From NCBI RefSeq assembly GCF_003933745.1, contig NZ_RSEB01000007.1, forward strand, positions 124,001 through 188,000: a DNA stretch of 64,000 bases, given 5' to 3'. How positions within the stretch are numbered: position 1 is the first letter of the stretch; every line of letters begins with the position of its first letter. This DNA is from Glycomyces terrestris. Its GTDB lineage: Bacteria > Actinomycetota > Actinomycetes > Mycobacteriales > Micromonosporaceae. Below the pieces are notes generated by a model that made no database searches, was not told the origin of the DNA, and worked only from the letters and a program-made list of their open reading frames with translations. Shown piece after piece: positions 19,074-27,578 of the stretch. A program made the position numbers and the translations under genes.

Positions 19074-20133
19074 GGGCCCCGAGGACGCGCGCGGTCCACA
19101 GTTCGGGGCGGTCGATCTCGGTTTCGGTGGGGAGGTTCGCGGGCCGCTCCCACACCCGGTTGAACCCGGTGACGCCGTGCCCGGCGACGACGTGGTCGAC
19201 GAAGCGGCGCCCCGCCGCGTACTGGCGCATCTTGGCGTCGAGGCCGAGGAGCTGGCGCAGGAACCGCTGGAGCGTCGTGGGGTTGGCGCGGCGGCGGTCG
19301 AAGCGGCGGCGCAGGAGCTGGACGTGGTTGATGGAGGTGCGGCCGACGCCGTCCATGACGGACTCGGCGTGCCCCTCCAGCAGGGTCATGAGCGCCTGGA
19401 TCTGCGAGATCGCCTGGCGCTGTTCGGGACTGGTGACTGCGGTCATCACGTCGTGGTTCGCGCCCTCGGCGGGCTCCTCTTCGCGGGCGGAGGCGAGGGC
19501 GCGGCGGACGGCGAGCGCGAGGCTGGCCGCGGAGGAGCGCTCCGGTTCGGCGGCGTCGAAGAAGGTTTGGATGAGTCCGTGGAAGTGCGCGCGCATCCAC
19601 GGCACGGCCGTGAACTGGGTGAGGTGCGCGGCCTCGTGGACGGCGATCCACAGCCGGAACTCGCGCGAGGGCAGGCGCAGGCGGCGTTCGACCTCGACGA
19701 TGTTGGGCGCCACGAACAGCAGCCGCCCGGTGTCGGTGGAGAACGTCTCGAACTGGCCGAGGACCCGGGAGGACAGGAACGCGAGGACGGCGCCGGCTTG
19801 GACGCCGGTGATCTTGGCGGCCGCGGTGGGGGCGGCGTCGCCGGGGGCCTCGGCGCCGAGTCCGGTGAGGAGGCGGCGGAACCCGGCGATGTTGATCTGG
19901 CTCCAGCGGACGCGGTCGACGACGTCGACGGGCGCGAGCGAGGCGGGGACGAGCCCGGTGTAGTCGGTGACGAGGTCGATTGCGTTGCGCGCGTGGCGGT
20001 GCAGGTCGGCGACGACGTCGAGGGCGCCTTCGCGGCTCATGGTCGGGCCGCCCTTGCTGAACGCCCGCGAGCAAGACGCGGCGGTCCGCCAGTCGACTGA
20101 CGGCAGCATCGGGTTTCCTGCGGGCGGCGCCAT
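19066..20133 (-). CDS. Zinc-dependent metalloprotease (DUF2342 / Rv3626c-like)
   Basis: 355 residues from ATG 20133. The zinc motif HEAAH is at 166-170 in WIAVHEAAHLTQF. EGHAESVMD about 110 residues later probably supplies the third ligand. SQINIAGFRRLL and APNIVEVERRL are typical of the actinobacterial family sometimes labelled coenzyme F420 biosynthesis-associated. No signal peptide is evident. It is co-transcribed with tilS. The substrate is unknown. Confidence 0.88.
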   Translation of the reverse strand: MAPPAGNPMLPSVDWRTAASCSRAFSKGGPTMSREGALDVVADLHRHARNAIDLVTDYTGLVPASLAPVDVVDRVRWSQINIAGFRRLLTGLGAEAPGDAAPTAAAKITGVQAGAVLAFLSSRVLGQFETFSTDTGRLLFVAPNIVEVERRLRLPSREFRLWIAVHEAAHLTQFTAVPWMRAHFHGLIQTFFDAAEPERSSAASLALAVRRALASAREEEPAEGANHDVMTAVTSPEQRQAISQIQALMTLLEGHAESVMDGVGRTSINHVQLLRRRFDRRRANPTTLQRFLRQLLGLDAKMRQYAAGRRFVDHVVAGHGVTGFNRVWERPANLPTETEIDRPELWTARVLGARG

Positions 20134-20243
20134 CGGTCCAGCCTATCCAGAGCGCAGTCGTCTCGCCACCATCCCGCGCAAGCGGGTCTGAAACGGCCGT
20201 TACCGGGCGCGGCCGGTGCGCATGAATTGAAATATCGAACGTC

Positions 20244-20273
20244 TTGAAAGTTTCGGACCGGAGATGTTACGTT
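20244..20273 (+). promoter_or_regulatory. Probable promoter of the amylase gene
   Basis: TTGAAA at 20244-20249, an 18-base spacer, and TACGTT at 20268-20273. The stretch is unusually AT-rich for this chromosome. Transcription would begin near 20280, just ahead of the CTTGCAG operator-like motif. Confidence 0.5.
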
Positions 20274-20281
20274 CGCTCCGA

Positions 20282-20309
20282 GCCCGCAACATCTTGCAGG
20301 ATTGCGGGC
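20282..20309 (+). promoter_or_regulatory. Possible maltose/amylase repressor operator
   Basis: An eight-base inverted repeat (20282-20289 with 20302-20309) encloses CTTGCAG at 20293-20299. CTTGCAG elements are the sites described for the LacI-family MalR/Reg1 repressor in front of Streptomyces amylase and maltose genes. The placement, just after the predicted start site and 22 bases before the ATG, suits a roadblock operator. Confidence 0.5.
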
Positions 20310-20331
20310 AGGAATTTCACAGGGAGCAACG

Positions 20332-22110
20332 ATGCCTCACTCCATCGCCAGGCGGACGCTCGCCGCCGCAGGCGGGGCCGCCCTCGCCGCCGCCGCGGTG
20401 CTCGCGGCCGCCTACCCCCGCACCGAGCCCCCCGCCCCCGAGACCGCCCCGGCAGCGGCACTCGGCGGCGGCGACTCGATCCTCAACATGTTCGAGTGGA
20501 CCTGGAACTCCATCGCCGCCGAATGCGAGGGCCCCCTCGCCGACTCCGGCTACACCTACGTCCAGACCTCCCCGCCGAACGAGCACATCCTCGGCGCCGA
20601 CGCCACCCCCGGCGAAGAGGACGCCTGGTACATCCACTACCAGCCCGTCTCCTACGAGCTCGAGTCCCGCCTCGGCACCCGCGCCGAGTACGCGGACATG
20701 ATCGCCGCCTGCGAGGCCAACGGCATCGGCGTCATCGCCGACGTCGTCATCAACCACATGGCCGCCGGCTCCGCCACCGAGACCCGCTACGGCTGGAACG
20801 GCAGCGAGTACCGGCAGTTCCACTACCCCGACGCCGGATACGACGCCTCCGACTTCCACAACACCGGCTCCTCGTACTGCGAGATCGACAACTACCAGGA
20901 CCGCGCCGAAGTCCAGAACTGCCACCTCGTCGGCCTCAACGACCTCGACACCTCCCAGGCCGACGTCCGCGAGACCATCGCCGCCTACCTCGACGACCTC
21001 ACCAGCCTGGGCGTCGCCGGCTTCCGCGTCGACGCCGCCAAGCACATCGCCGCGACCGACCTCGCCGCCATCATGAGCCTCGTCGACGGCGACCCCTACA
21101 TCGTCCAGGAGGTCATCGGCGCCGCCGGCGAACCCATCACCGAGGCCGAGTACACGGGCATCGGCGACGTCCAGGAGTTCAGCTACTCCTACGACCTCAA
21201 GAACCACGTCAACGGCTCCTCCGAGGCCCGCCACCTCACCACCATGGGCACCGGCTGGGGCTACACCTCGCCCGCCGGCGTGTTCACCGCCAACCACGAC
21301 ACCGAGCGCGGCTCGCTCACCATGAGCTACAAGCACGGACAGGACTACCTGCTGGGCGAGGCGTTCATGCTCGCCCACCCGTTCGGCACCCCCGCCTCCT
21401 ACACCGGGTACGCCTTCTCGAACTCCCACGCCGGCCCGCCGCTCAACGCCGACGGCTCCGTCGCCGACGTCAACTGCGGCGCCGACGCCTTCACCTGCAT
21501 CCACCGCTCCCCGTACATGAGCGGCATGGCCGGCTTCCGCGCCGCCACCGCCGGCGACGCCGTCGTCAACACGTGGGGCTCGGGCGACGCGCTCGCCTTC
21601 GGCCGCGGCGACACCGGGCACGTCGTCATCAACGCCGGGACCTCCGCGATCACGCAGACGTTCACCACCTCGCTCCCCGACGGCTCCTACACCGACGTCA
21701 TCTCCGGCTCGACCGTGACCGTCTCGGGCGGGGCCTTCACCGCCGCCGTCGCCGCGAAGACCGCGCTCGCGATCCACGCCGGCGGCACCGGCGGCGGCAG
21801 CGGCGGCACGGGAAGCTGCGTGACCGTGAGCGCGTACGTGACCGGCACGAGCGTCGGCGACGAGGTCTACATCGTCGGCTCGATCCCGCAGCTCGGCGAC
21901 TGGACCGCGATCCCCTCGGCCCACCTCTCGGGCGCGACCTACCCGTACTGGAAGGGCACCGTCTCGGTCCCGGCCGGGACCACGTTCCAGTACAAGTACG
22001 TGATCGTCCGCTCGAACGGCTCCTACACGTGGGAGTCCATCGGCAACCGCACGGCGACCGTGCCGGGCACCGGATGCCTTGTCCTGAACCAGACCTGGAA
22101 CACGGCCTGA
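20332..22110 (+). CDS. Secreted alpha-amylase (GH13) with starch-binding domain
   Basis: Hydrolyses alpha-1,4 links in starch outside the cell. 592 residues; ATG 20332 with AGGGAGC upstream. Signal peptide at about 1-30 (IARR, an Ala-rich core, AAAYPR). The catalytic barrel, about 48-420, has the nucleophile D234 in GFRVDAAKH, acid/base E260 in YIVQEVIG, and D323 in TANHDTERG, with DVVINHMA as conserved region I. An aggregation-type C-domain follows to about 480. A Gly/Ser linker leads to a CBM20-type domain at about 500-592 (GDEVYIVGSIPQLGDW, FQYKYVIV). It interrupts the core order between the metalloprotease gene and dacB, so it was probably inserted there. Confidence 0.95.
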   Translation: MPHSIARRTLAAAGGAALAAAAVLAAAYPRTEPPAPETAPAAALGGGDSILNMFEWTWNSIAAECEGPLADSGYTYVQTSPPNEHILGADATPGEEDAWYIHYQPVSYELESRLGTRAEYADMIAACEANGIGVIADVVINHMAAGSATETRYGWNGSEYRQFHYPDAGYDASDFHNTGSSYCEIDNYQDRAEVQNCHLVGLNDLDTSQADVRETIAAYLDDLTSLGVAGFRVDAAKHIAATDLAAIMSLVDGDPYIVQEVIGAAGEPITEAEYTGIGDVQEFSYSYDLKNHVNGSSEARHLTTMGTGWGYTSPAGVFTANHDTERGSLTMSYKHGQDYLLGEAFMLAHPFGTPASYTGYAFSNSHAGPPLNADGSVADVNCGADAFTCIHRSPYMSGMAGFRAATAGDAVVNTWGSGDALAFGRGDTGHVVINAGTSAITQTFTTSLPDGSYTDVISGSTVTVSGGAFTAAVAAKTALAIHAGGTGGGSGGTGSCVTVSAYVTGTSVGDEVYIVGSIPQLGDWTAIPSAHLSGATYPYWKGTVSVPAGTTFQYKYVIVRSNGSYTWESIGNRTATVPGTGCLVLNQTWNTA

Positions 22111-22117
22111 CCTCGCG

Positions 22118-22153
22118 CCGCGGGCCCCGGACGCGTTCGTCCGGGGCCCGCGG
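22118..22153 (+). terminator. Terminator after amylase gene
   Basis: Perfect 15-base stem (22118-22132 with 22139-22153), loop GCGTTC, 7 bases after the stop. It can work for dacB on the other strand too, although dacB ends 107 bases further on. Confidence 0.85.
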
Positions 22154-22260
22154 TGTTCCTGAAGCGCGCTTCAGGCGGCTTCAGCGTGGCTTCAGGTCGG
22201 CCGGGCCACCATTGCCTTCACGCGATCCCCCGCACGGAACGGGAGTAGGAAAGGAGGTGG

Positions 22261-23712
22261 TCAGCAGCCGCATTCGGCGACGGCGGCCGCGACCTCGTCG
22301 AGCGCCGCCTCGATGTCCGCCTCCGCGGTCGAATGGCCGTTGGTGATGACCGAGAAGATGACCTGCCTGCCGTCGAGCGTCGTGAGCGACCCGGTCAGCG
22401 AGCTCACCCCGGTGAGCGTGCCGGTCTTGGCCCGCACCACGCCCTTGCCGCTCTCGGCCGAGCCGAACCGGTCGTCGAGCGTCCCCGAGTAGCCCGCCAC
22501 CGGGAGCGACTCGAACACCGACGACGACTGGGACCCGGCCGCGCCGAGCAGCATGAGCGTGAACGCGTCGGCGGTCATGCGGTTCGTCGGCGAGAGCCCG
22601 GAGCCGTCGTGGAAGACCAGCCCGGTGGTGTCCACTCCGAGCGCTTCGAGCGTCGCGAGGTGGACCGTGGACATCGCGGCCCACGTCATCTCGCCTTCGA
22701 CGGCCAGCGCCGTCTGGAGCGCGACCGCGTCGGCGAGCAGGTTGTCGGAGGTGAGGATGAACGAGTCGACGAGCGCCGCCATCGGCGCCGAGTAGACGAC
22801 GGCGAGCTCGGCCGCGCCCGCGTCGGCGGTCCCGAGCGCGACCGCCGCGCCGCCGAGGAGCTCGGCGAACTGCTCGGCGGCGACCATCGCGGGGTCGGCG
22901 TGGTGCGGCGAGTACTTGAGGGTGTTGTCGGTGCGGCCGCCGTCGACCATGACGGGCGCCATCGGCGCGGTCGCGGTGTCGAGGTCGCCCGCGGGGACGC
23001 CTTCGGCCTTCGGGTTGTCGGTGAAGACGCTCGTGTCCAGGTACACGGTGGCCGGCGCGGTCCCGCCGCGGGCCTCGAGCACCAGGTCGGCGAGTTCCTG
23101 GAGGCTCGCGCCCTCGGCGTACTCGTTGTAGTAGCCCTCGCCGTCGAGCGTGAGGGTCGGGTCGCCGCCGGCGACGAGCACGACGCTGTCCTCGGTCGGC
23201 CCTTCGACCACGGTCGTCGGGATGCGGTACTCGGCGCCGAGGTGCTCCAGGGCCGCGACCGCGGTGACGACCTTCATGGAGGACGCCGGGGCGAGCGCGG
23301 CGGCGCCGTTCTGCTGGAAGAGGACCTCGCCGGTGAGCGCGTCGGCGAAGGTCGCCCCGAGCGTGCCGTTGAACGCCGAGCCCGCGAGCATGCCGGTCAG
23401 CAGGGCCGACAGGTCGGGGACCGGCGCGTCGGCGTTCGAGGTCGACAGCACCGGCGCGGGCTCCGCCGGCGGGTACGCCTCAGGGGTCGTGATCGTGCCG
23501 GTCCGCGGGGCGGCGACCGCCGAGATCTGCCACACCAGGCCGCCGGCTGCGGCTACGGTGACCAGGACGGCGAGGGCCGCGAGCACGCCGGTGAGGACCC
23601 GCCGGCGGCGCCGCGGCCCCTGCTTCGAGGGCCGCGCGGCGACGGGCGCGGCGGGTCGGGCGTGTGGCGTACTACTCGCGACCTTGGGGTCGGCGTTGTC
23701 GCTGAGGGACAT
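22261..23712 (-). CDS. dacB: D-alanyl-D-alanine carboxypeptidase / endopeptidase (PBP4, DacB type)
   Basis: Trims peptidoglycan peptides outside the membrane. 483 residues. A basic cytoplasmic start (RRRRR 34-38) and one helix at about 39-67 form the anchor. The S13 serine-peptidase domain has SxxK with nucleophile S144 (APASSMK), the SDN motif in TSDNLLADA, and KTG in RAKTGTLTG. The ATG at 23712 is 55 bases from the divergent ppa start, so they share a short promoter region. The same dacB/ppa divergence is seen in mycobacteria (Rv3627c/Rv3628). The C-terminus ends Cys-Gly-Cys, which is unusual. Confidence 0.93.
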   Translation of the reverse strand: MSLSDNADPKVASSTPHARPAAPVAARPSKQGPRRRRRVLTGVLAALAVLVTVAAAGGLVWQISAVAAPRTGTITTPEAYPPAEPAPVLSTSNADAPVPDLSALLTGMLAGSAFNGTLGATFADALTGEVLFQQNGAAALAPASSMKVVTAVAALEHLGAEYRIPTTVVEGPTEDSVVLVAGGDPTLTLDGEGYYNEYAEGASLQELADLVLEARGGTAPATVYLDTSVFTDNPKAEGVPAGDLDTATAPMAPVMVDGGRTDNTLKYSPHHADPAMVAAEQFAELLGGAAVALGTADAGAAELAVVYSAPMAALVDSFILTSDNLLADAVALQTALAVEGEMTWAAMSTVHLATLEALGVDTTGLVFHDGSGLSPTNRMTADAFTLMLLGAAGSQSSSVFESLPVAGYSGTLDDRFGSAESGKGVVRAKTGTLTGVSSLTGSLTTLDGRQVIFSVITNGHSTAEADIEAALDEVAAAVAECGC

Positions 23713-23767
23713 GCACAGAGACTAGGCCATTGAGAGCACTGCACAGGAGCCTGGAGGAGGTCGGCCG

Positions 23768-24265
23768 ATGGAGTTCGACGTGACCGTCGAGATCCCCAAG
23801 GGGAGCGCGAACAAGTACGAGATCGACCACGAGACCGGTCGAATCCGCCTGGACCGGACGCTGTTCACCGCCACGGTGTACCCGGCCGACTACGGTTTCA
23901 TCGACGACACGCTGGGCCAGGACGGCGACCCGCTGGACGCGCTGGTGCTCGTCGAGCCCACGTTCCCCGGCTGCGTGATCCGCGCCCGCGCGATCGGCAT
24001 GTTCCGCATGCGCGACGAGAAGGGCGTGGACGACAAGGTCCTGTGCGTCCCCGCGGAGGACCCGCGCAAGGACCGCTTCAAGGACATCGCCGACGTCCCC
24101 GAGTTCGACCGGCTCGAGATCCAGCACTTCTTCACGGTGTACAAGGACCTCGAGCCCGGCAAGAGCGTCGAGGGCGCCACCTGGACCGGCCGCGCCGAGG
24201 CCGAGGAGGAGGTCCGCCGCTCCTTCGAACGCGCGAAGGCCGCCGGCTACCACTCCAACCACTAG
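23768..24265 (+). CDS. ppa: Inorganic pyrophosphatase
   Basis: Hydrolyses pyrophosphate in the cytosol and pulls biosynthetic reactions forward. 165 residues, full family length. [18 protein letters not shown] opens the protein. [21 protein letters not shown] (metal-binding Asp cluster) and [11 protein letters not shown] are the class I signature. The ATG has GGAGGAGG about 9 bases upstream. A His-containing tail YHSNH ends it. A GNRA-loop terminator follows, so it is monocistronic. Confidence 0.96.
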   Translation: MEFDVTVEIPKGSANKYEIDHETGRIRLDRTLFTATVYPADYGFIDDTLGQDGDPLDALVLVEPTFPGCVIRARAIGMFRMRDEKGVDDKVLCVPAEDPRKDRFKDIADVPEFDRLEIQHFFTVYKDLEPGKSVEGATWTGRAEAEEEVRRSFERAKAAGYHSNH

Positions 24266-24279
24266 ACGACGAACTCCGA

Positions 24280-24313
24280 AGGGGCGGCGCGGGCGAAAGC
24301 CCGAGCCGCCCCT
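24280..24313. terminator. Bidirectional terminator between ppa and yaaA
   Basis: Outer nine-base stem (24280-24288 with 24305-24313) topped by an inner CGGGC/GCCCG stem and a GAAA tetraloop. It sits in the 67-base convergent gap and suits both genes. Confidence 0.85.
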
Positions 24314-24332
24314 CGCATATCCAGCCCCGCGG

Positions 24333-25076
24333 TCAGGCGCTCACGATGTCGAGGAGCCACGGCTTGGAGCGGGTCGCGGGCTCGGAGAGCTCGACCTTCC
24401 AGCCCTGGCCGGCGAGGAAGTCGCCCAGGTCGGCCGCGGATTCGGGGCGGGCGCCGCCGGCGAGGAGGGCCCGGGCGACTTCGCCGCGCGTCGCCTTCGC
24501 CATGTGGGTGACGACGCTGCGCCTGCCGTCGGCGTCCTCCTTGAACACGCGCACCGACACACCGCGGTCCTTCGGGCCCCACACCTGCGCATACGCGCCC
24601 GAGCGGAGGTCCACGACGAGCTCGTCGCGCGCGCCGAGCACCTCGGCCACGGCCGGGCGCCACAGCTTCGCGAGCGGCTCGGTGTCGGGCAGCCGCGCGC
24701 TCATCGGCATCCGGTACGGCGGCACCCGGTCGGACGGGCGCAGCAGCCCCCACAGCGGCGACGCGATGAGGACCTGCTCCCCGTCCGGCAGGTCGCCGAG
24801 ACCGAGCCGGTCGTACAGGACGCCGTTGTAGAGCTCCCAGGCCGCGAGGGTCGGCGCGCTGCGCAGCGCACGGTTGGCCTGGACGTAATGCCGCTGCGAC
24901 GCAGGGAGTTTCAGCGTCTGCGCAGCCGTCTCCTCGTCGGCGCACAGCTCGACGAGCCGGTCGACCAGGAGTTCGCGGATGGGGTTCAGCGCCGGAGAGG
25001 AGAGTCGCCCGAGGTCGAGGGACGGACCGTCCCCCTGGACGGCCTTCCCCTCTGACGGCGGCAGCAGTATGAGCAC
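24333..25076 (-). CDS. yaaA: YaaA family peroxide-stress-like protein (DUF328)
   Basis: 247 residues if it starts at GTG 25076, which gives the family opening MLILLPPSEGK. NRALRSAPTLAAWELYNGVLYDRL, ASPLWGLLRPSDRVPPYRM and VVTHMAKATRGEVARALL match the YaaA fold. In Escherichia coli YaaA lowers free iron and protects DNA during peroxide stress; actinobacterial members are uncharacterised. No clear ribosome site precedes the GTG. It converges with ppa. Confidence 0.87.
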   Translation of the reverse strand: MLILLPPSEGKAVQGDGPSLDLGRLSSPALNPIRELLVDRLVELCADEETAAQTLKLPASQRHYVQANRALRSAPTLAAWELYNGVLYDRLGLGDLPDGEQVLIASPLWGLLRPSDRVPPYRMPMSARLPDTEPLAKLWRPAVAEVLGARDELVVDLRSGAYAQVWGPKDRGVSVRVFKEDADGRRSVVTHMAKATRGEVARALLAGGARPESAADLGDFLAGQGWKVELSEPATRSKPWLLDIVSA

Positions 25077-25516
25077 AGCAGGCGAGTCTACCTGCCCGTC
25101 CGCCTGGTGCCGCCGGGGCCGCACCAGCGCGCCCCGCCGGTCGGGTTTTCACCCGACCGGGGGTGCACGGGCCCTAGGCGATCCGCTATAGTACATATGT
25201 TCGATTCAAGCGGGAGCGGGCCCGCCCCCACCGAGGGCCACGTGTGACGTGCGAATCGAATAGGCGCGGCGGCGGTTCTCCGCGACTGCCGCCGCGCCGT
25301 CCACAGCGGCGGAGCCGAGCCCACACCGCCCGCCGCGGGTTCCACCGCCACCGGCCCGGCGGTGGAGCTTGCCCGGAAGCCGGTGATCCGGCCGCGGCCC
25401 ATGCGAAACCTGCACCCCTGTCATGCTGCACCACCCCTCCGACAATCCGAGTGCCCCAGACCATCCCGGGCCCGCCACCTGCGCCCCGTCCTCTCTGATG
25501 CGGTAAGGTCCCCGGT
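25077..25516. other. 440-base intergenic region before tRNA-Lys
   Basis: No convincing gene. It holds a perfect 10-base hairpin (25137-25160, loop TTTC) in what would be the yaaA leader, and a TATAGT hexamer at 25187-25192 in an AT-rich spot that could be a -10 box on the plus strand. The rest is GC-rich and unstructured by eye. Confidence 0.45.
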
Positions 25517-25589
25517 GGGTCTATAGCTCAATTGGCAGAGCTGCGGACTTTTAATCCGTAGGTTGTGGGTTCGAGTCCCACTGGACCCA
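25517..25589 (+). tRNA. tRNA-Lys (anticodon UUU)
   Basis: 73 bases. The acceptor stem GGGTCTA pairs with TGGACCC at 25582-25588 (one U-G), discriminator A25589. D-stem GCTC/GAGC, anticodon stem 43-47/55-59 with loop CTTTTAA, anticodon TTT at 25550-25552. T-stem GTGGG/CCCAC with TTCGAGT loop. The 3' CCA is not encoded. A T-tailed terminator follows. No integrase or repeated tRNA end is nearby, so there is no sign of its use as an attachment site. Confidence 0.97.
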
Positions 25590-25597
25590 CGTTCGGG

Positions 25598-25635
25598 ACC
25601 GCTCCGATCGGCTTTGCCGTTCGGGGCGGTTTTTC
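25598..25635 (+). terminator. Terminator after tRNA-Lys
   Basis: Ten-base stem (25598-25607 with 25621-25630, one T-G pair) followed by a T-run. It ends the tRNA transcript. The stretch 25636-25914 beyond it shows no gene. Confidence 0.85.
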
Positions 25636-25914
25636 GTCGGGCGGCGCGGTCGGGGAGCGGTCGCCGGCGGGACGTCTGGACGGTGCCGGGCTGGGGGTCC
25701 GCTGTTGTGGCGCATGGGTTCCGGGGTTGGTGTGACCTGGCGCTCGATCGGCACCTTGGTGTTCACAATGGTTGCCCGAGGGTTTCCTGGGGCGTAATGA
25801 GCCGGTGACACCGGCCGGTCAGAGTTGAGCGCGAGGCCCGGGGGGATCGGAAACCGGCCTCATGCCGCACCGGCGCGGCACGCATCTCGCATCACCGCCC
25901 GGAAGGAAACACCC

Positions 25915-26130
25915 ATGGACCCGTACGCGTTCCTCGCAGTGCAGCTGATCAAGTCCGAGGCCGGCTCGGCCCTGCCCGACGCCCCGGTCGTTCCCGACCG
26001 GCCGTCGCTCATGGACCGGATCGTCGGCGGCTTCGCCGCCGCCCGCCACGGCTTCCTCGCCCGCGAACTGCGGGTGCGGGGCGAAGCCGCGGTCCTGCCC
26101 ACGCGAGCCGAAGTCCGCCGGGCCGCCTAG
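25915..26130 (+). CDS. Small hypothetical protein
   Basis: 71 residues from ATG 25915, preceded by GGAAGGAAA about 7 bases away, which selects this start over one further upstream. The text is MDPYAFLAVQLIKSEAGS, then RPSLMDRIVGGFAAARHGF and a basic C-terminus. One amphipathic helix is likely; there is no signal peptide or known motif. A strong terminator 16 bases past the stop supports a real monocistronic gene. Family unknown. Confidence 0.6.
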   Translation: MDPYAFLAVQLIKSEAGSALPDAPVVPDRPSLMDRIVGGFAAARHGFLARELRVRGEAAVLPTRAEVRRAA

Positions 26131-26145
26131 GTCCGCACAGCGAAA

Positions 26146-26173
26146 GGGCCGGAGAGCCGCAGCTCTCCGGCCC
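26146..26173. terminator. Terminator between small ORF and amidohydrolase
   Basis: Perfect 12-base stem (26146-26157 with 26162-26173), loop CGCA, in a convergent gap. It can serve both directions. Confidence 0.85.
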
Positions 26174-26225
26174 CGTCCGCGTCCGGGGCGGCGGCCGCAG
26201 CCTCCGCGGCGGCCGTCCCGGGCCC

Positions 26226-27368
26226 TCAGCTCACCTGGACGCCGTCGATGTACGCGCGCTCCACCGTCGAGTAGTAGTCGAGCGGGTCTCCCGACCACAC
26301 GCAGAAGTCCGCGTCCTTGCCCGCCTCGAGCGAGCCCAGCCGGTCGGCGACGCCGAGCACCTCGGCCGGGTGGATCGTGACGGCCCGCAGCGCGGTCTCG
26401 CGGTCCAGGCCCGCCTTCACGCACTCCATGACCTGCACGATCAGGTACTGGATCGGGACCACCGGGTGGTCGGTCATGATCACGAGCTTCACGCCCGCCT
26501 CGGCCATCCGCACCGCGTTCTCCGGGAACCGCTTCGCGGTCTCGACCTTCGCGCGGGCGGTCAGCAGCGGCCCGAACAGGACCGGGATCTCCTTCTCCGC
26601 CAAGACGTCCGCGAGCAGGTGCGCCTCGGTGCCGTGGTCGAGCACGAGGTCGTACCCGAACTCGTCCGCGACGCGGATCGCGGTCGCGATGTCGTCGGCC
26701 CGGTGGCAGTGCTGCCGCCACGGGATCTCGCGGTCGAGGACCCGCACGAGGTTCTCGAGTTTCAGGTCCCGGTCGGGGCGCTCGGCGGCCCGGTGCTTCT
26801 CGGCGGCCACGAACGCCGACCGGAGCACGCCCGCGGTCCCCATGCGCGTCTTCGGGGTCTGGCCCTTCTCGCCGTACACGCGCTTCGGGTTCTCGCCCAG
26901 CGCCGACTTGATGCCGGCGGGGGAGCGGACCACGAGATCGTCGACGCGGACGCTCCCGGCGGTCTTCACGACCACGCACTCGCCGCCGATGACGTTCCCC
27001 GACCCCGGGTTGATGCACGCGGTGAGCACGCCCCCGCGGAGCGCGTCGGCGAAACCGGCCTCGGCCGGGTTGATGCCGTCCAGGGCCCGCACGTGCGCGG
27101 TGTTCGGGTCGGTCATCTCGTTCGTGTCGTCGCCGGCCCAGCCCTCGCCGGTCTCGTGGACGCCCAGGTGCGTGTGGGCGTCGATGAGGCCCGGCATGAT
27201 CCACTTGCCGGTCGCGTCGACCGCCTCGACGCCCGCGGGCACCGGGAGGTCCGGTCCGCCGACGGCGCTGATGCGGCCGTCCTCGACGATGACGACGCCC
27301 TGCTCGATCGGAGCCGACGTGATGGGGAGGATCGTCGCGCCCTGGAGCGCGAACGCGGCATGGGACAT
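26226..27368 (-). CDS. Amidohydrolase family protein (imidazolonepropionase-like)
   Basis: 380 residues; ATG 27368 with GAAGG about 10 bases upstream. The fold is a small beta-sandwich plus metal-dependent TIM barrel. Metal ligands are H65 and H67 in GLIDAHTHLG, with later His in WRQHCHRADD and DHGTEAH, and the catalytic Asp in MTDHPVVP. The C-terminal GSLEAGKDADFCVWSGDPL is typical of the superfamily. It hydrolyses a cyclic amide or dipeptide-like substrate, unknown here. No histidine-degradation genes are nearby, so HutI itself is unlikely. A 16-base palindrome lies 52 bases upstream. Confidence 0.85.
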   Translation of the reverse strand: MSHAAFALQGATILPITSAPIEQGVVIVEDGRISAVGGPDLPVPAGVEAVDATGKWIMPGLIDAHTHLGVHETGEGWAGDDTNEMTDPNTAHVRALDGINPAEAGFADALRGGVLTACINPGSGNVIGGECVVVKTAGSVRVDDLVVRSPAGIKSALGENPKRVYGEKGQTPKTRMGTAGVLRSAFVAAEKHRAAERPDRDLKLENLVRVLDREIPWRQHCHRADDIATAIRVADEFGYDLVLDHGTEAHLLADVLAEKEIPVLFGPLLTARAKVETAKRFPENAVRMAEAGVKLVIMTDHPVVPIQYLIVQVMECVKAGLDRETALRAVTIHPAEVLGVADRLGSLEAGKDADFCVWSGDPLDYYSTVERAYIDGVQVS

Positions 27369-27420
27369 GGACCCGCCTTCGGTTCGACAGCAGCTTGCCG
27401 CGTCAATCCTGCCCCAACGG

Positions 27421-27436
27421 CTAGCCGGTCGGCTAG
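27421..27436. promoter_or_regulatory. Palindrome upstream of amidohydrolase gene
   Basis: CTAGCCG-GT-CGGCTAG, seven-base perfect arms, 52 bases before the amidohydrolase start. Size and position suit a dimeric repressor site. No regulator gene is adjacent. Confidence 0.4.
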
Positions 27437-27578
27437 TTGTCCGCCGAATTGTGACCGCGGCTCACCCGGCCAAAGGCCCCGAGCGCCCGCCTCGAGGGCC
27501 CGCCCGCGCGGATCTGCGGGACGCTCCTCGTCCCGGCGGCGCTCAGGCCGGCAGGGCCCGGGCCCGCCGGTCGCCCGC

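Noticed and set aside
25517-26130. tRNA-Lys as the attachment site of an integrated element.
   Set aside because: No integrase, no repeated 3' tRNA end and no GC shift beyond the tRNA. Flanking genes are ordinary.
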